From: Chromera velia
Lineage: Eukaryota > Sar > Chromeraceae
DNA length: 64,000 nt
Reading direction: 5' to 3'
Assembly: GCA_018398765.1 (NCBI GenBank)
Contig: JAHBMJ010002665.1
Coordinates: 1 to 64,000 of the forward strand
The position numbers were made by a program, and so were the translations under genes. Below, piece after piece: positions 49,347 through 62,261 of this stretch. The notes below the pieces were generated by a model. It had not been told where the DNA came from, did no database searches, and was given only the letters and a program-made list of their open reading frames with translations. Position 1 is the stretch's first letter, and every line of letters begins with the position of its first letter.

Positions 49347-52300
49347 ATGAAGGGAAAAAAGAGGGAATGCAAAAGAATCTGGCGACACCTGTATGGGAGA
49401 TCCCAGGTCAGTCAACACACGCCTAGTGAGAGCTCCTCCCTGTTCTTCCGTTCGAATGTGTGCGCTCTGCTGTCTCTTTTTGGTCGACACGCACTCTTCC
49501 TCTGCGGAGCTCCAGAATCGGTGCGTGGACAGGGTGACGACTTCCATCCTGTCAGAGGAGATTTGCGCTTTCAGAATTAATTCTTCTATTTGACATTGAC
49601 TGTGTGCTGCTCTCCCTCCCCCCCCCCCCCNNNNNNNNNNNNNNNNNNNNNNNNNNNNNNNNNNNNNNNNNNNNNNNNNNNNCCCTCTCTCTGTCTCTGC
49701 AGGAAAAAGAACCCCACGTCCAGAGGCTGTTCGAGCTCCTCTTCACCGAAGACGACGAGTGGACGTTCGACATCCCAGACGAACGCTTTAGACGGGAACG
49801 ACTCGAACCCCACTTCCCCACGGTATGTGCGGATGTTTCTTTCTTCTCTCATTGGACGTGCCCTTACAGACGATTGTTCCATTTGGAATCCCCCCTTTTG
49901 TAGGTATTCCAAGTACAAGTTGTTCTGTTCTGTCTCTTTGGCGGCATGATGCATGGACTGATCCCTGTCAAGCGTTCGTGTATTGCCCCTGGTTTTGTCC
50001 CTCTCCTCTTCCGCTGGAGAAATTCTTCTTCTTTCTCTTTCGTCTCTAAAGCCAGAAACAAGTCTCTCCCCCCGCTTGCACCTTTCAGTTGCGTATGCAA
50101 CACTGCATGCAGGCGCGACTGAGGCCGAGACCCAGGAGATGCATCTTTGACGCCCTCGAAGCCTATCGAAGATTTGAGGTCGGTCGGTCGGTCGGTTGGT
50201 TACCCGCGTTTCTTTCTGCATGCAGTCATACCAGACCCAGCACTACACTAAAGAGAACGTTTAATTTCCCCAATGCTTGTTGCACTCGGTCTCCTGGCAG
50301 CTCGCTCTTCCCTCCATTCTCTCCTTCCCAGCTACCGCCAGTATGTATCCTGTGCCAAGTTCATCACAAAAACAGTCGCTGTACTTGTGCCTTTTTTTTC
50401 TTTGTGTCGTTTATTCCTTTCGTCCTTCGTTTCCTTTGGTTTTCCCCTCCCTCTTCCCGTCCTACCTTCCCTTCTGTCTGCTTGCCTCTGTACGTGCAGT
50501 TGTTTGAATAGTGCGTGTACATGGGGCTTCAGAGCTGTCTGCCCTTTTGTTCTCTCTCAACTTGCTTGACTCGTCTTTTCTGGCTTGCTTGAACTGCAGG
50601 ACATCACGTCTGTCGAGCAGCGTAAGGTCGAGGAGGAGCGCTTCTGGGACCTCCTCGACGACGCCGCTTCGGACATGCCGATGCAGACTGCCATGAGAAG
50701 TCCGGTACCCCGGCAGGCTGCTGAGGAGACCAGAAGGGAGCGAGAGAGGCGGGAGGGGGGTGGGCGTTATGATGCTGGTAGAGGCAGCAGGGATGATGAG
50801 AGAGAGAGAAACCGATGGGATCTAGGGACGGGGGGGAGGATTAGAGAAGAAAAAACTCCCTGGGACAGGTCTGAGCCCTCCTCTCCTAGACCCACCCGGG
50901 AGACGAGACGCTCCCCCGAAATCACCCAGCAGCAGCACGTTGCCAGAGAGAGAGAGAGATACCACCCCTCTCCGAGAGATGGCCCCAGAAGGTCCCCCTA
51001 TCACGACAGCAACGAAAGGGTTACCCAGGGGGGGAGGGAGAAGGAGAGGGAATGGCAAGTGCGGAGAGAAAAGAGCAGAGACACAAAACGCCCTTTAGCA
51101 AATCCGTACGACTTCAGTTCGCCGGGGGAAAGCGAGAAGGAGAGGGAGCGGGGAGTGCGGAGAGAAAAGAGTAGAGACACAAAAAGCTCTTACGTAGATC
51201 CGTATGACGTGCAGCCGGGGGAAAGCGAATACGAGAGGGAATGGGAAGTGCGGAGAGAAAAGAGCAGAGACCCAAAAAGCTCTTACGTAGACCCGTACGA
51301 CTTGCAGCCGCGCGGAAGAGGCACGGGAGGGGAGGGAAGGCGAGAGAGAGATGCCGCCGGAAGGAGAGAAGGTCAATGGGGGGGGGATACTGGAAGAGGC
51401 ACCGGATATACCCCCGCTGAGAGGCCCCGAGGCAGCCGAGAGGGCAAGGGATGGGGCGGCGGAGACGCTGCCGCTGAGAGCCCCCGAGGCAGCCGAGAGG
51501 GCAAGGGATGGGGCGGCGGAGACGCTGCCGCTGAGAGGCCGCGAGGCAGCGGAGAGGGCAAGGGATGGGGCGGCGGAGACGGTGCCGCTGAGAGGTTGCG
51601 AGGCAGCAGAGAGGGCAAGGGATGGGGCGGCGGAGACGCTGTCGCTGAGAGGCCCCGAGGCAGCCGAGAGGGCAAGGGATGGGGGGGCGGAGACGGTGCC
51701 GCTGAGAGGCCGCGAGGCAGCAGAGAGGGCAGTGGATGGGGTGGCGGAGACGCTGTCGCTGAGAGGCCCCGAGGCAGCCGACAGGGCAAGGGATGGGGCG
51801 GCGGAGACGCTGTCGCTGAGAGGCCCCGAGGCAGCAGAGAGGGCAAGGGATGGGGCGGCGGAGACGGTGCCGCTGAGAGGCCGCGAGGCAGCAGAGAGGG
51901 CAGTGGATGGGGCGGCGGAGACGCTGTCGCTGAGAGGCCCCGAGGCAGCCGAGAGGGCAAGGGATGGGGCGGCGGAGACGCTGCCGCTGAGAGGCCCCGA
52001 GGCAGCCGAGAGGGCAAGGGATGGGGCGGCGGAGACGGTGCCGCTGAGAGGCCCCGAGGAAGCCGACAGGGCAAGGGATGGGGCGGCGGAGACGGTGCCG
52101 CTGAGAGGCCCCGAGGCAGCCGAGAGGGCAAGGGATGGGGCGGCGGAGACGGTGCCGCTGAGAGCCCCCGAGGCAGCAGAGAGGGCAGTGGATGGGGCGG
52201 CGGAGACGGTGCGGCTGAGAGGCCCCGAGGCAGCAGAGAGGGCAAGGGATGGGGCGGCGGAGACGCTGCCGCTGAGAGGCCCCGAGGCAGCCGAGAGGGC

Positions 52301-55300
52301 AAGGGATGGGGCGGTAGAGACGCTGCCGCTGAGAGGCCCCGAGGCAGCCGAGAGGGCAAGGGATGGGGCGGCGGAGACGGTGCCGCTGAGAGGCCGCGAG
52401 GCGGCAGAGAAGGCAGGGCATGGGGCAGCAGAGACCCCCCGGTTGAAAGAGATGTTCCCAGAGGCAGCAGAGACCCTCCAGCAGCTGACGCACGCAGAAG
52501 TCCCAATATGGACGGGGGCCGACGGACAGCAGCAGCAGCAGCAGGAGCGGGAGGAAAATTTGACGATGACGGGTGGGGAGCGGCAAGAGGTGGAAGGAGA
52601 GTTGCGCGCGATTCCTCTCCCCATGAAGAAGAGGCGGATGGATACAGAGGGTGGGGCACAGGAAGGGAGAGAGAGGTGAAGAGAGAAAAGAATCAGCACA
52701 CCTGGCAACAGAGAGAGGCTGACAGACGCAGATCTGATAGTCACAATGATGGTAGACAGGCAGACACGCGAAGGCGAAGAGGCACGGAAGACGAAGGGGG
52801 AGATAGAGACCGTTGGCAGACTGGAGAGGTGAATAGAGGGAGACAGAGAGATGTCTACCAGAATCGAGCAGCTCAAAGCCCAGGATTTGATGGTAGGCAG
52901 GTGGACAGACGGGGGGGCAGAGGCGCGTCAGAGTCCTCTTCGGATGCCGGTGAAGCCAAACGATTGAATGGAGAGTATGCCATGGGAGGAAAGAGGTGTG
53001 TCTACGGACAAGGAAGAAGAGAGGCGGAAAGGAAGAGGCAGGGTGAAAGCGCAAAACAGAGAGACGTTTACGATTTGACCCCCGAAGAGGAGGAAGAGGA
53101 AGCTGCTGGATACAGATATAGCAGATACAGAGGGGAGAACGCAGTTGCCCAAAGAGAAGTCAACAGAAGCAGAGAGACAGAGACATACAACGAGAGGGAG
53201 AAAGCGGGCAGGCAGAGAGAGACACACAGAGACCGAGACAGAGACAGACCTTCGTCTAGTCCTCCCAACCCTTATGACTATTCAGACAGAGACAGACCTT
53301 CGTCTACTCCTCCCAACCCTTATGACTATCCAAGCAGCTCTGAAGCCAACGAAAAAGGTAGACGCAGAGAGATGGAAAAAGAGTCGTCCCCCGTCTCTGG
53401 AAGTGCCCCGAATCGGGGGATGGGTTTGGGTTTCGACAGGGGGGCATGGGGGGACAGAGAAGGTGAAGTAGACGCAGATTCGTCCGTCTCCATGAAGTGT
53501 AGAGGCTCAGGGGTTGTCGCCTCCAGGCTGCCAGCTAGAGAGAGAGAGCTGGATAGGCGCAGAGAAGAGGAAAGTGAATCGTCCGTCTCCATGAGGTGCA
53601 GAGGTTCGGGGGTTGTCGCCTCCAGGGCACCAGTCCAAGAGAGAGAGAGAGCGCCGGAGAGAGATTCGCCGCCAGACTATGGTGGTGGTTCCGGGTTCGA
53701 GGGATTGGCCCAGTGCAGGCCAGCGAATAGAGAGAGAGAGAGACGCAGAGGGGACGAGAGAGCAGTGATGCGCGGAGGGTCCCCCCCGGTTGTCGGATCC
53801 AGATCACCACCGCCTAGGCAGAGGGAGAGGGAAAGGGAGGTGTACAGACGCAGAGAGACGGACAGAGACTCGATGGGGCATCATAGGCGGCGAGAGAGGC
53901 AGGAGACACAGCATCAGGCATATGATGATGAAGATGAAGGCCTGTCCCCTAGCCTCGATGAGGAGGAATGGGGGGGATGGGGGGGCGGATACTCGCCCAG
54001 AGAGATGACTGTCAGTGAGGCTGAGCGTGAAGAATGGGAAAGGGAGGTGAGAGGAAATCACAGCAGGGGGCCGCCGATCGAGATATACGATTTAAGGCAA
54101 GGGGGGACATTAGGAAGAGGACAGGAAGAGGGGGACGTAGATTGGGATGATGAAACAGGCACAAGGGGTTGGGGTTCCATTCCGGATGTCTGGAATCGCC
54201 TTCGTAATGTTAACACTAACACCCCTTTTCAGATCTTTATTTCCCATATTCACCCGATTCCTGCTGGTGCAAGGGATGCCCCCCCACCGCCCGAACCCAG
54301 AGAACCCGAACCCGCACCCTCCCCACAGCCCTCACGCTCCCAGTCGCCCACTCGTCCTCCGCCTCGTTCTCCTCCTTCTCCGAATGCACAGAGAGAGAGT
54401 GAGGATGATGATGAGGAAGAGAATTCGGAAGAGAGTGTTTCATCATCATCATCATCATCCGAAAGCTCTGTTCATTACCGCAGTAGGGGACCGAGACAGA
54501 TCGTGAATATGGGGGGTGGGCGTCATGTAGAGGCAGAGGAGGAGGAAGAGAGCGAGTACTCTACTGAATACGGTTCCCGTAGCCGCTCGTCAAAGCACAC
54601 GTCTTCTTTTTGTGCCTCTTCCTCTTCTCCCAATGATCATCAAGAAGAAGAGGAAGAATGGGGTCCTCGTCGGCAGCAGCAGCAGCCCAAGAACCCCCAC
54701 CGTCTCCTCGGACCGCCGCGTCGTTACATTTCCGAAGAGACGGACTCGTTGGATTCTCGGAGCAAGGCCAATGTGACCCCTTATGTGTCCGCTGCTGCCA
54801 CTCCGTGTGACAGTCGACAAGACAGTCCTGAGGGTTCACAAAGGAGCAGGAGGGAGGGACGAGAAGCGAGGGCCCCTGATTATGGCTCTCCGAGTCTCGA
54901 TGATCTGGTTTCCGCCTCCATGAAAGCGCCAGGGGGGGGGGGCGTTGCAGCTGGTTATGGCTCTAAAGGCCGTGATGACTCTCCGTGCGACTCCATGCAA
55001 TCGAAGGGGCGGGGGGCTGCATCTGGTCATGGGTCTGATATTCCCGAATCAGGTATAGGCGCTGATCAGGGTTCTGAATTATCCTCTTCAAGAGACTACG
55101 GGGGGCTGCAGATTGCGGAGGAATTCGACCTCGAAGTTCCATCCGAACACCCCCGACCTTTGGAGAGTAAACAGAGGTGGTATGGTCTCTCTCGACCCTC
55201 GCCGGTGCAACAGGCGGGCAGTCGGGGGGGGCAGCCGGGGGGCCGTGACAGGCTCGACGCTCCTCCCCCCGAATCAGAGGAAGGGAGGAGGCTACTAGGC

Positions 55301-58300
55301 TGGGGAGGGGGTACATTTCGTCACAGCGGCCCTGGCAGTCAGGATGACTCTCCCGCCGCTTCAAAGCAAAGGGGGGGGCAAGAGAGTGCGTCTGATAGCA
55401 GCTCTGAGAGTGAGGATGACTCTCTCGCCGCTTCAAAGCAAGGGGGGGGGCAATGGTTGAAGGAAAGGAGGAGGAAACGGCTTGAGGCTGACAGCAGCTC
55501 TGAGAGTGAGGATGACTCCCCCCCCGCCTCAATGAATGTGGGGGGGCGTGGAGGTACCGCTCACCGCGCCTCTGACACGCAAAATGACTCCCCCCCCCCT
55601 TCCATGAATTCAGGTGAGCGTGGGGGCACCGCTGACCTCCCTTCTGACAGTCAGGGTGACACACCATCGACCTTACTGCAGCAAGAGTTGAGGGATGGGG
55701 GGAGCCGTCAGCCCGGCAGTGACTGGTCCGTCCCTCCCGTGTCAAGGGAAGCGGCGCGGGAAAGGGAGGCGGCTTATTGGGGGTCTGCCGGTCGGGATGG
55801 CCTCTGGCGATCCGATTCTGTGCAAGAGGGGAAGGGGGGGCGTGCCGCCACGCCCGGCCGTGACAGGCTTGACTCTCCCCCCGCCTCAGAACAAGGGAAA
55901 GGGCAAGAGAGTGCGTCTGATAGCAGCTCTGAGAGTGAGGATGACTCCCCCCCCGCCTCAATGAATGTGGGGGGGCGTGGAGGTACCGCTGAGTGCCCCT
56001 CTGGCAGTCAGGATGAGTCTGCATCCGCCTCAAAGCAAGAGGAGGGGGCTGGGGGGTGCCCTGAGCCCGGCCGTGACAGTGACAGACTCGACCCAAAGGT
56101 GTCTTCAAGGGCAGCGTTGGGGGAAAGGGGTGGCGCTGATAGGGGGTCTGCCGATCAGGGTGACTCTCCGTCCGCTTCAGAGCGAGAGCGGGAGGAGGGG
56201 GGTGCCGGTGCGCCCGGCAGTGGCTTGGTTGCTTCTCCCCATGCGTCAGAGCGAGGCAGGAGGCAAAAGGGTGCCTCTGATAGCTCTGAAAGTAAGAATG
56301 ACTCCGTTGTCGCTTCAGATCAAGGGTGGAGCGAAGCGGGCGCCTCTCATGGCGGCTCTGAGAGGGGAGACGTCTCCCTTCCCCCCACCCCTTTGCCTCG
56401 CTATGTCCGTGAGAGTGGTGATGAGTCTCCGTCCTCCAGTAGCTCGAGCAGCGATGCTGAGTCCGAGAACAGCAGTGAGAAGGACTCTGGGGGTGAGAAG
56501 GGAGAAGAGTTGTCCTCTAGGCCAAGGAGGAGTGAGGAGAGGTCAGAGTCGGAGAGCGGAAGCGACTCTGAGAGTTCTTCTTTTTCTCCTCCTCCTTGTT
56601 CTTTTTTTGGCTCTCCCCTTACTTCATCCAGAAGTGCGGATGCAGAAACCCGCAGTGATTTGGGGTCCCAGGTTGTTGGGGTTGGACACCGGGCTCGGGC
56701 TCTCTCTAGTTCTTTAGTCAAGAAGGAAGGGGCGGGGGGGGGATTGGGTGGCAGTGATGGTGCTGCTGGGGGGGAGGGTGAGTCTCCTTGTAGTCCGATG
56801 AACAACAGCACAGAAGAGAACGAGAGCGGGCACAGTTCCGAGAGTGCAGAGGATAGTCCGTCTGGTTCAAATGATGGGGGGCTGGCAGAGAGCGATACCA
56901 ATGGGGGGGAGGGCAACGAAGAAGAGGAAGGACAGACGGAGGAGGGGGCGGGGGATGAAGAGGAGGAAGAAAATGCTGTGTCGAGCTCCACTGGGGGCAG
57001 CTCCTCAGCACATGAGTTCCTTTCCGATATCGTCTATTTGGAGTCCTCAGATGAATTGCGGCAGAGAGCGATCACTCTGATCTCTGAAGATCAGATTCAC
57101 CTCCCTTCTGGGATGCGTTTCTGGGGGGTGATTGCGTTGTCTGGTGCTACTTATGAGAGCCTATGGGTTCGCTCTGTTGCGGATGCAGCGACAGCGTGGA
57201 GAATCCATGCATTCACAGAGAGAGTGATCTCGAAAGGAGCACCGTGGGTGGTCATTGCTGCCCGACGGCAGCCGAGAAGCGTTGGGGGGGGAAGTTGGAA
57301 GCGTGATTGGTTGATTGGTGTGCAGACCCAGGATCAGGGCAATCAGCACGCTGCTCTTGATCATCGCGTTGCGCACGACTCGAGGGGTGCTGCTGCTCAT
57401 CTCGCGATGCGCATCGCAGAGAAACTCCTCGAGGTGCCAGACGATGACTCTGTGGCCGCTTTCATCCCCCCCGCCTCTGAGGGTGTTCCCCCCGTGGCCG
57501 ATGTTCCGCCGCCCACAGAGATCTTTGAGCTAGAAAACGAAGAGGGAGGAGAAGGGGGGGAGCAGGAGAGCGAGACGGCAGAGGAGGAGGAGGGGGAGGA
57601 GGGGGAGGGAGAGGAAGAGGCCCAGAGTGCCACTCCTTGCACTGTCGTGATGCTGGTAGAGCAGGCATGGGAGGGAAGCAACAGTCCCCCCTCTCTTCCT
57701 CTCAGCCCTCCTGAAGGGACGGGAGAGAGTGAGGGGGGCGGAAAGGGGGTGGTCGCATCTGCAGCTGCAGCTGCAGCAGCGTCGGTGTCCGCAACCGGCC
57801 TCTGGTGCCCAGGGCAGAGTACCAACGTCCTCTATTCCCCCTCCCTTCTGGGCTCCCCCGCTATGAGTGACAACAATGCACTCCGTGACCTTGCGACGGA
57901 GACGAGCATTCCCACCCTGTCTGCTGAGGACATGGATATGGCTGCACTGCACATCGACATTGAAGAAGAGTTCTCCCCAAAGAGCGAGGAGGTTCTGTTC
58001 ATTTGTGGCAATGCCATCACAGCGAAGGCAGTCACAGAGGCTGGGTTTCCTCCCATCGGTTGGAGATTTGGCAGTCAACGTATTCGGACAGTAAGGGCAT
58101 TCCTCCGGTTGCAGATGGCGTTGCAGAGGGCGAACGCTGACGTTCTTGGCATCCGTCTGCTGGGGGCCGACAGAGGGGGGGACAACGCGCGCACCGAGGT
58201 GACTCTGTATGTGGTCTTCCCCGACACGGGCACAGACAAGAAATTCACGGGAGAGGTGGACCTCGACCACAGGGGTTCGGGAGAAGTCAAGACACTCACC

Positions 58301-61300
58301 CATCTCTGCACCAGTATATACGTTTGGCTGAAAGAGCGGGAAGGAAAAGAAAAGGGGGAGAACGGAGAGGGGTCAGATTCGGACGCAGGGCAGGAGGAAG
58401 AGAAACATGATGGAAGCCCCCTAGAGTCCCATCTGCGTCATGCGCAACCCTCCGCCGCCGCCGCCGCAGCAGTAGCAGCAGGAGGAGGAGGCGCGAATGC
58501 ACGATCCCCGCATGTGCATCCATTCGCAGCAACCGTAGCTGCAGCCGCAGGGGCAACCGCAGAGTCGGCATTTCAGCCTGCTTCTAGGTCCCCTAACGCC
58601 GGATGCGTGCAGAGGGAAGGGCCTGACGAGAATGCTTTGGAGAGAGTTTTGGGAGGGGGTGAGAAGAGAACGAAGCAGGCTCCCTCAGCCTCGGTCGACA
58701 AAAAAGAGAAAAAGAAGGAGAATGCTTCTGCCGAAAGAGCAAAGAAAGAGAGGGAGATCTCTTCCGCATCAGTCGACAAAGGAGAGAAAAAGAAGGAGAG
58801 TACTTCTGCCGAGAAAACAAAGAAAGAGAAGGAGATCTCTTCCGCATCAGTCGACAAAGGGGAGAAAGAGAAGGAGAGTGCTTCTGCCGAAAGAGCAAAG
58901 AAAGAGAAGGAGATCTCTTCCGCATCGGCCGACAAAGGAGAGAAAAAGAAGGAGACTGCTTCTGCCGAGAAAGCAAAGAAAGAGACGGACATCTCTTCCG
59001 CATCGGCCGACAAAGGAGAGAAAAAGAAGGAGACTGCTTCTGCCGAGAAAGCAAAGAAAGAGAAAGAGATCCCCTCAGCTCTAGCTGATAGAGGAGAGAG
59101 AAAGGAGGACGATGGATCTGCTGACAAAGAGAAAAAGAAGAAAGAGGAGATGAAAGATAAAGAGCGAAGGACCTCGTCGGACAGTGAGGAGGAGCAGCGA
59201 GAGAGGTTGCTCCAGGCTTGCGTCTCTGCTGCCTCGTTTGTCTCTCAGGGCCAGGCGAGGAGGAGTCCCGGAGGCAGAGGGGGGGTTGGTAGGGAGAGGG
59301 AGAGGGGCAGAGCCGTTCTGGCGCCTTACGAGCAAAGCCAAAGCAGCGGGAGGAAGAGTTCAGAGAGGGCCTCCTCCTCTTCCGTTTCTCAGCAGAAGAG
59401 CCGGCAGAGTGCCGATAGGGGTGTGAGAGGAGGAAGGGGTTTTGTCCAGGAGAGCAGTGGCAGTAGTGCTCGGGGACACCCCTTACGCCTCCCGAGACCC
59501 TCTTCCTCGAGTCATCGGAGGGAGACGGAAAGGACAAGAGGAAGGAGAGAGGAGGAGGAAGAAGAGGAAGAGGCATCCAGTCGGACGAAAGACGTCGCAA
59601 AATCATCTTCATCAGGTTATTCCCGAAAGATGGAGGTGAGGGAGAGCAGGAGAGTGAGTGACGGCAGTGGCAGTGATGATGAGTGCTACTTCTCACCCAA
59701 CGGTCGGGTCTCCCCCCGTTCCGAATCGGGGGATGAGAAAGACGAGGGGGTAGGGGAGGAAGAGAAGGACTATGACAGCGCCATCGATTCCCCCCCTGCC
59801 GACACGACCCCTAGCGGTTGCAGCGGTGCGAGTGACTTCAAGTCCTTCCCGCCCTCTCCCGAGAGACTTACCCGTCTCCCCCTTGAATTTGTCTGGGGTG
59901 TCCCCCGAAAGCTTCTGATGGCTCAGAAGGACGAGTTTGAGTGGGGAGAGCCCGGGGAAGATGATGATGAAGAGGGGGAGTGCGTTTTGTTTGTGCATGG
60001 GAGGGAAGAGAGAGGAGAAGAGGGTGCCTCGGATGATGGGTCCAGGCCCCCGATCTGGCATGCTCGTTTGTCCATGGAGGAAGACGAGGAGATGGAGGGG
60101 ATTTGCAGAGAGCTGGCAGATATGCGACTCCGGACCGTCGTTTTCCTCTCTGCAGCGAACATTGCACAAGCATGGGCATGGACTGAACCGACAGGTGAGC
60201 TGGGAAAGGGGAAGGGGCAGGGGAGGGAGTTGAAGACATTGAGACAAGTCTGATGAGGGTAAGGGGGTCTCCTGTGCCTGAAGCAGGAGATAGCTGATGA
60301 AATCATCCCCTTCCTCATTGTGTCTTTCGTTTCTTTCGAAAGAAGGATATTTGGCGCTCTCTGTCACTTGGTGCCTGTGTGACGTGAAATGGAGAGATCT
60401 CCTGCTGCTTGTTGTTCTTTTTCCGTGTGTTTTGTTTGAGTGAAGGAGAGAGCGAGAGAGGAGACAACGTACGTTGTGAATCAACCCGTCTGTGTGTGCA
60501 AAAATGCTTGTATTTACACATACTTCAGCACATTCCTCTTCTCTTTGATTCTTTCTTGCAGTCGCGCAGCCGGAGCGGTTCATTGAGAAGCTGGTGAAAG
60601 ACTCGAACCCTTCCACGGCCGTCCGGAAGGCCCTGAAGAATGTCCTGGAGGTTCTCAGGAAGGGTGTGCAAGAAGGGGAAGGGGAAGGGAAGTCAACGGA
60701 TCGGGGAGGAGAGTCCGACAAGTCACCCGAGATCGGGGGCACGGGGGCAGATCTGTCGGATGACGGCGCCAAGTCCTCCGCCTCGTCCACCTCCTCCTCC
60801 CGGCCTTTGCACCCCTTCCCCGAGTCTGGCCCTGGGAGTCCCTATATTCCGACCTGGAGAATTGAGCAGATGAAAAAGGAAAGGAGGGAACGAAGAGCAA
60901 AGAAACGCCCTGCGTCTGCCTCTGCTTCGTCTAGGTCCCTGAGAAGGGACATGACGGAGATGAGTAGTTGGAGCAGTGTGCAGACACGGCAGCGGCCCGC
61001 CTCTTCCAGTGGGGGGCGCAGGCAGAATCCGATTGCTGGGCCTCCAAGGGATCTGAGGGAGTGCTGGCACATCGATTATGTACGCGAGTACAAGGTGAAC
61101 TTCCACTTCAGTGAGGAGAAATTGGTTGCCACTGTGGGCAGAGAGAAGCTCCGGAGCTTCATGCCTCCCGACTACACGTTGTTCGGGTTCGTCACCAAAG
61201 CAGACGACGATTACTGGGTTGGGGCCTTCAGTCCAGCCAGAAGAATGCTGGTGAGATAGGTTGGAGCTAGGTCTTTCTTTCTTCTCCTTTCTCCCCTTCC

Positions 61301-62261
61301 TTCTCTCTCTGTGCGTGCGTGGTGGCACCACGAGATGTCTGTGTGATTCTAGCGGAGTTGTGCTTTTCTTTCTCGCTTTTTGTTTTTGTTTTTGAAAATT
61401 TGCCTGTGCAATCCTCTTGTCCCTTTTGCTTCGTTCTGCATAAGTCTTCTGTTTAGTGCTAGACAGAGACAGAGACGCATTTTGCATGCGGACTGCATCT
61501 GTTCCTCTGTCTCTTGAGAGAAAACAGCGAGCGACCCAAGATGCAAACATGCATGCCTTGCCCCCCCGTTCGTGGCGAATTTGTTTTTCGAACTGTGGTC
61601 TGCATGTGTCTCCTTTCCTTGTACCGTCCCTCTTTTTTGTTCTGTCTTCTCGTGGTCTTATTCCCTGGTCCGTGTCTTCTTGAGAGACAGACCCGTTCCT
61701 TCCACTCTTTCCCTCTGCCTCTCTTCCTCCTTTGCCTTTCCTCTTCCCTCGGCCTTCCCCTGTTTGTCCATCTCTGTCTGCCTGTCTGTCTGTCTGTCTG
61801 TGTACACGCAGGATGCCCAGCGCCGGGAGGTCCACAGTCTGGTGCGAGTCTGCAAGGAGCGTGACTTTGCCGTTTTGGTCGGGTGGAAGATGGAGGAGGG
61901 TGAATACAGTGCGGTGGTGGTACCTGCCCAGGACTGTGCGCACAACGACATCGTTCAGATATCCCGGGAGTTTCATGACGCCGCGCTGGTCAGGGCGATG
62001 GAGATTGCCTCGGAGAGAATCTCTTTGGGTGGAGACCTCCGGAGAGAGGGGGGTTCAGAAAAAGAAAAGGGATCCAGACCAACCTCAGCGTCTGCATCCG
62101 CATCTGGACGGAACGGAAAAGCAGCTGTGGGTACCCAGGTTGCATCCACGCTCTCGCCTGACCAACGAGAGTCGAGGTGGCAGGCGCTACACCGTAAGGA
62201 CTTTGAAATTGCTGCCGAGACGGAGGGGGACGGGGGCCATCATGGGGGGACTTTCTTCTAG
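49347..62261 (+). CDS. Gene H: giant low-complexity protein, 3,667 aa
   Basis: I do not recognise the family. Exons: 49347-49406 (MKGKKRECKRIWRHLYGRSQ), 49703-49822, 50089-50178, 50600-60194 (9,595 nt), 60562-61250, 61812-62261; 3,668 codons including the stop, phases consistent. Residues 21-110 are charged and helical. Residues 110-2220 are mostly disordered: RE-rich, a 19-residue tandem repeat (363-704), then SES/DDSP acidic-serine repeats. Three stretches look folded: about 2227-2384 (SGMRFWGVIALSGATYESLW), about 2543-2672 (EEVLFICGNAITAKAV), and the C-terminal exons (VNFHFSEEKLVATVG, FGFVTKADDDYWVGAF, AVLVGWKMEEGEYSAVVV). A Lys/Glu repeat lies at 2789-2918. No catalytic or transmembrane motif is seen. 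An assembly gap of Ns lies in intron 1. The first exon is the least certain. Confidence 0.78.
49631..49682. other. Assembly gap (52 N) after a poly-C run
   Basis: Unknown bases follow a run of C (about 49618-49630) inside intron 1 of gene H, so the poly-C tract is probably longer than assembled. Confidence 0.95.
51416..52441 (+). repeat. 57-bp coding minisatellite, 18 copies, in gene H
   Basis: Seventeen close copies and one degenerate copy of a 19-residue unit (consensus AERPRGSREGKGWGGGDAA) lie in frame. Variation is limited to a few sites: R/S, P/L, E/Q, K/S and DA/DG. The unit length is a multiple of three, so copy-number change keeps the frame. Other frames stay open across the whole array on both strands; for example +2 encodes a repeat like PEAAERARDGAAETLPLRG. 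Confidence 0.95.
55330..55990 (+). repeat. Degenerate acidic-serine repeats in gene H
   Basis: Modules of the type SDSSSESEDDS-AASK and PPASMNVGGRGGTA recur at about 55388, 55490, 55530, 55590, 55915 and 55955. The pair at 55490-55550 and 55918-55990 is nearly identical at DNA level, which points to recent internal duplication. Confidence 0.8.
58694..59083 (+). repeat. 78-bp coding repeat (5 copies) of Lys/Glu helix in gene H
   Basis: Five tandem 26-residue units begin (V/A)DKGEKKKE(S/T)ASAE(K/R)AKK and end EISSAS; a sixth degenerate copy runs to about 59150. High Lys/Glu/Ala content predicts a long charged helix. The opposite strand is also open throughout (minus frame 58573-59127). Confidence 0.92.

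Noticed and set aside
51114-53054. Very long minus-strand frames (up to 646 codons) opposite gene H
   Set aside because: They are by-products of a stop-poor, GC-rich 57-bp repeat; they lack splice or promoter context. Kept as an observation, not as genes.
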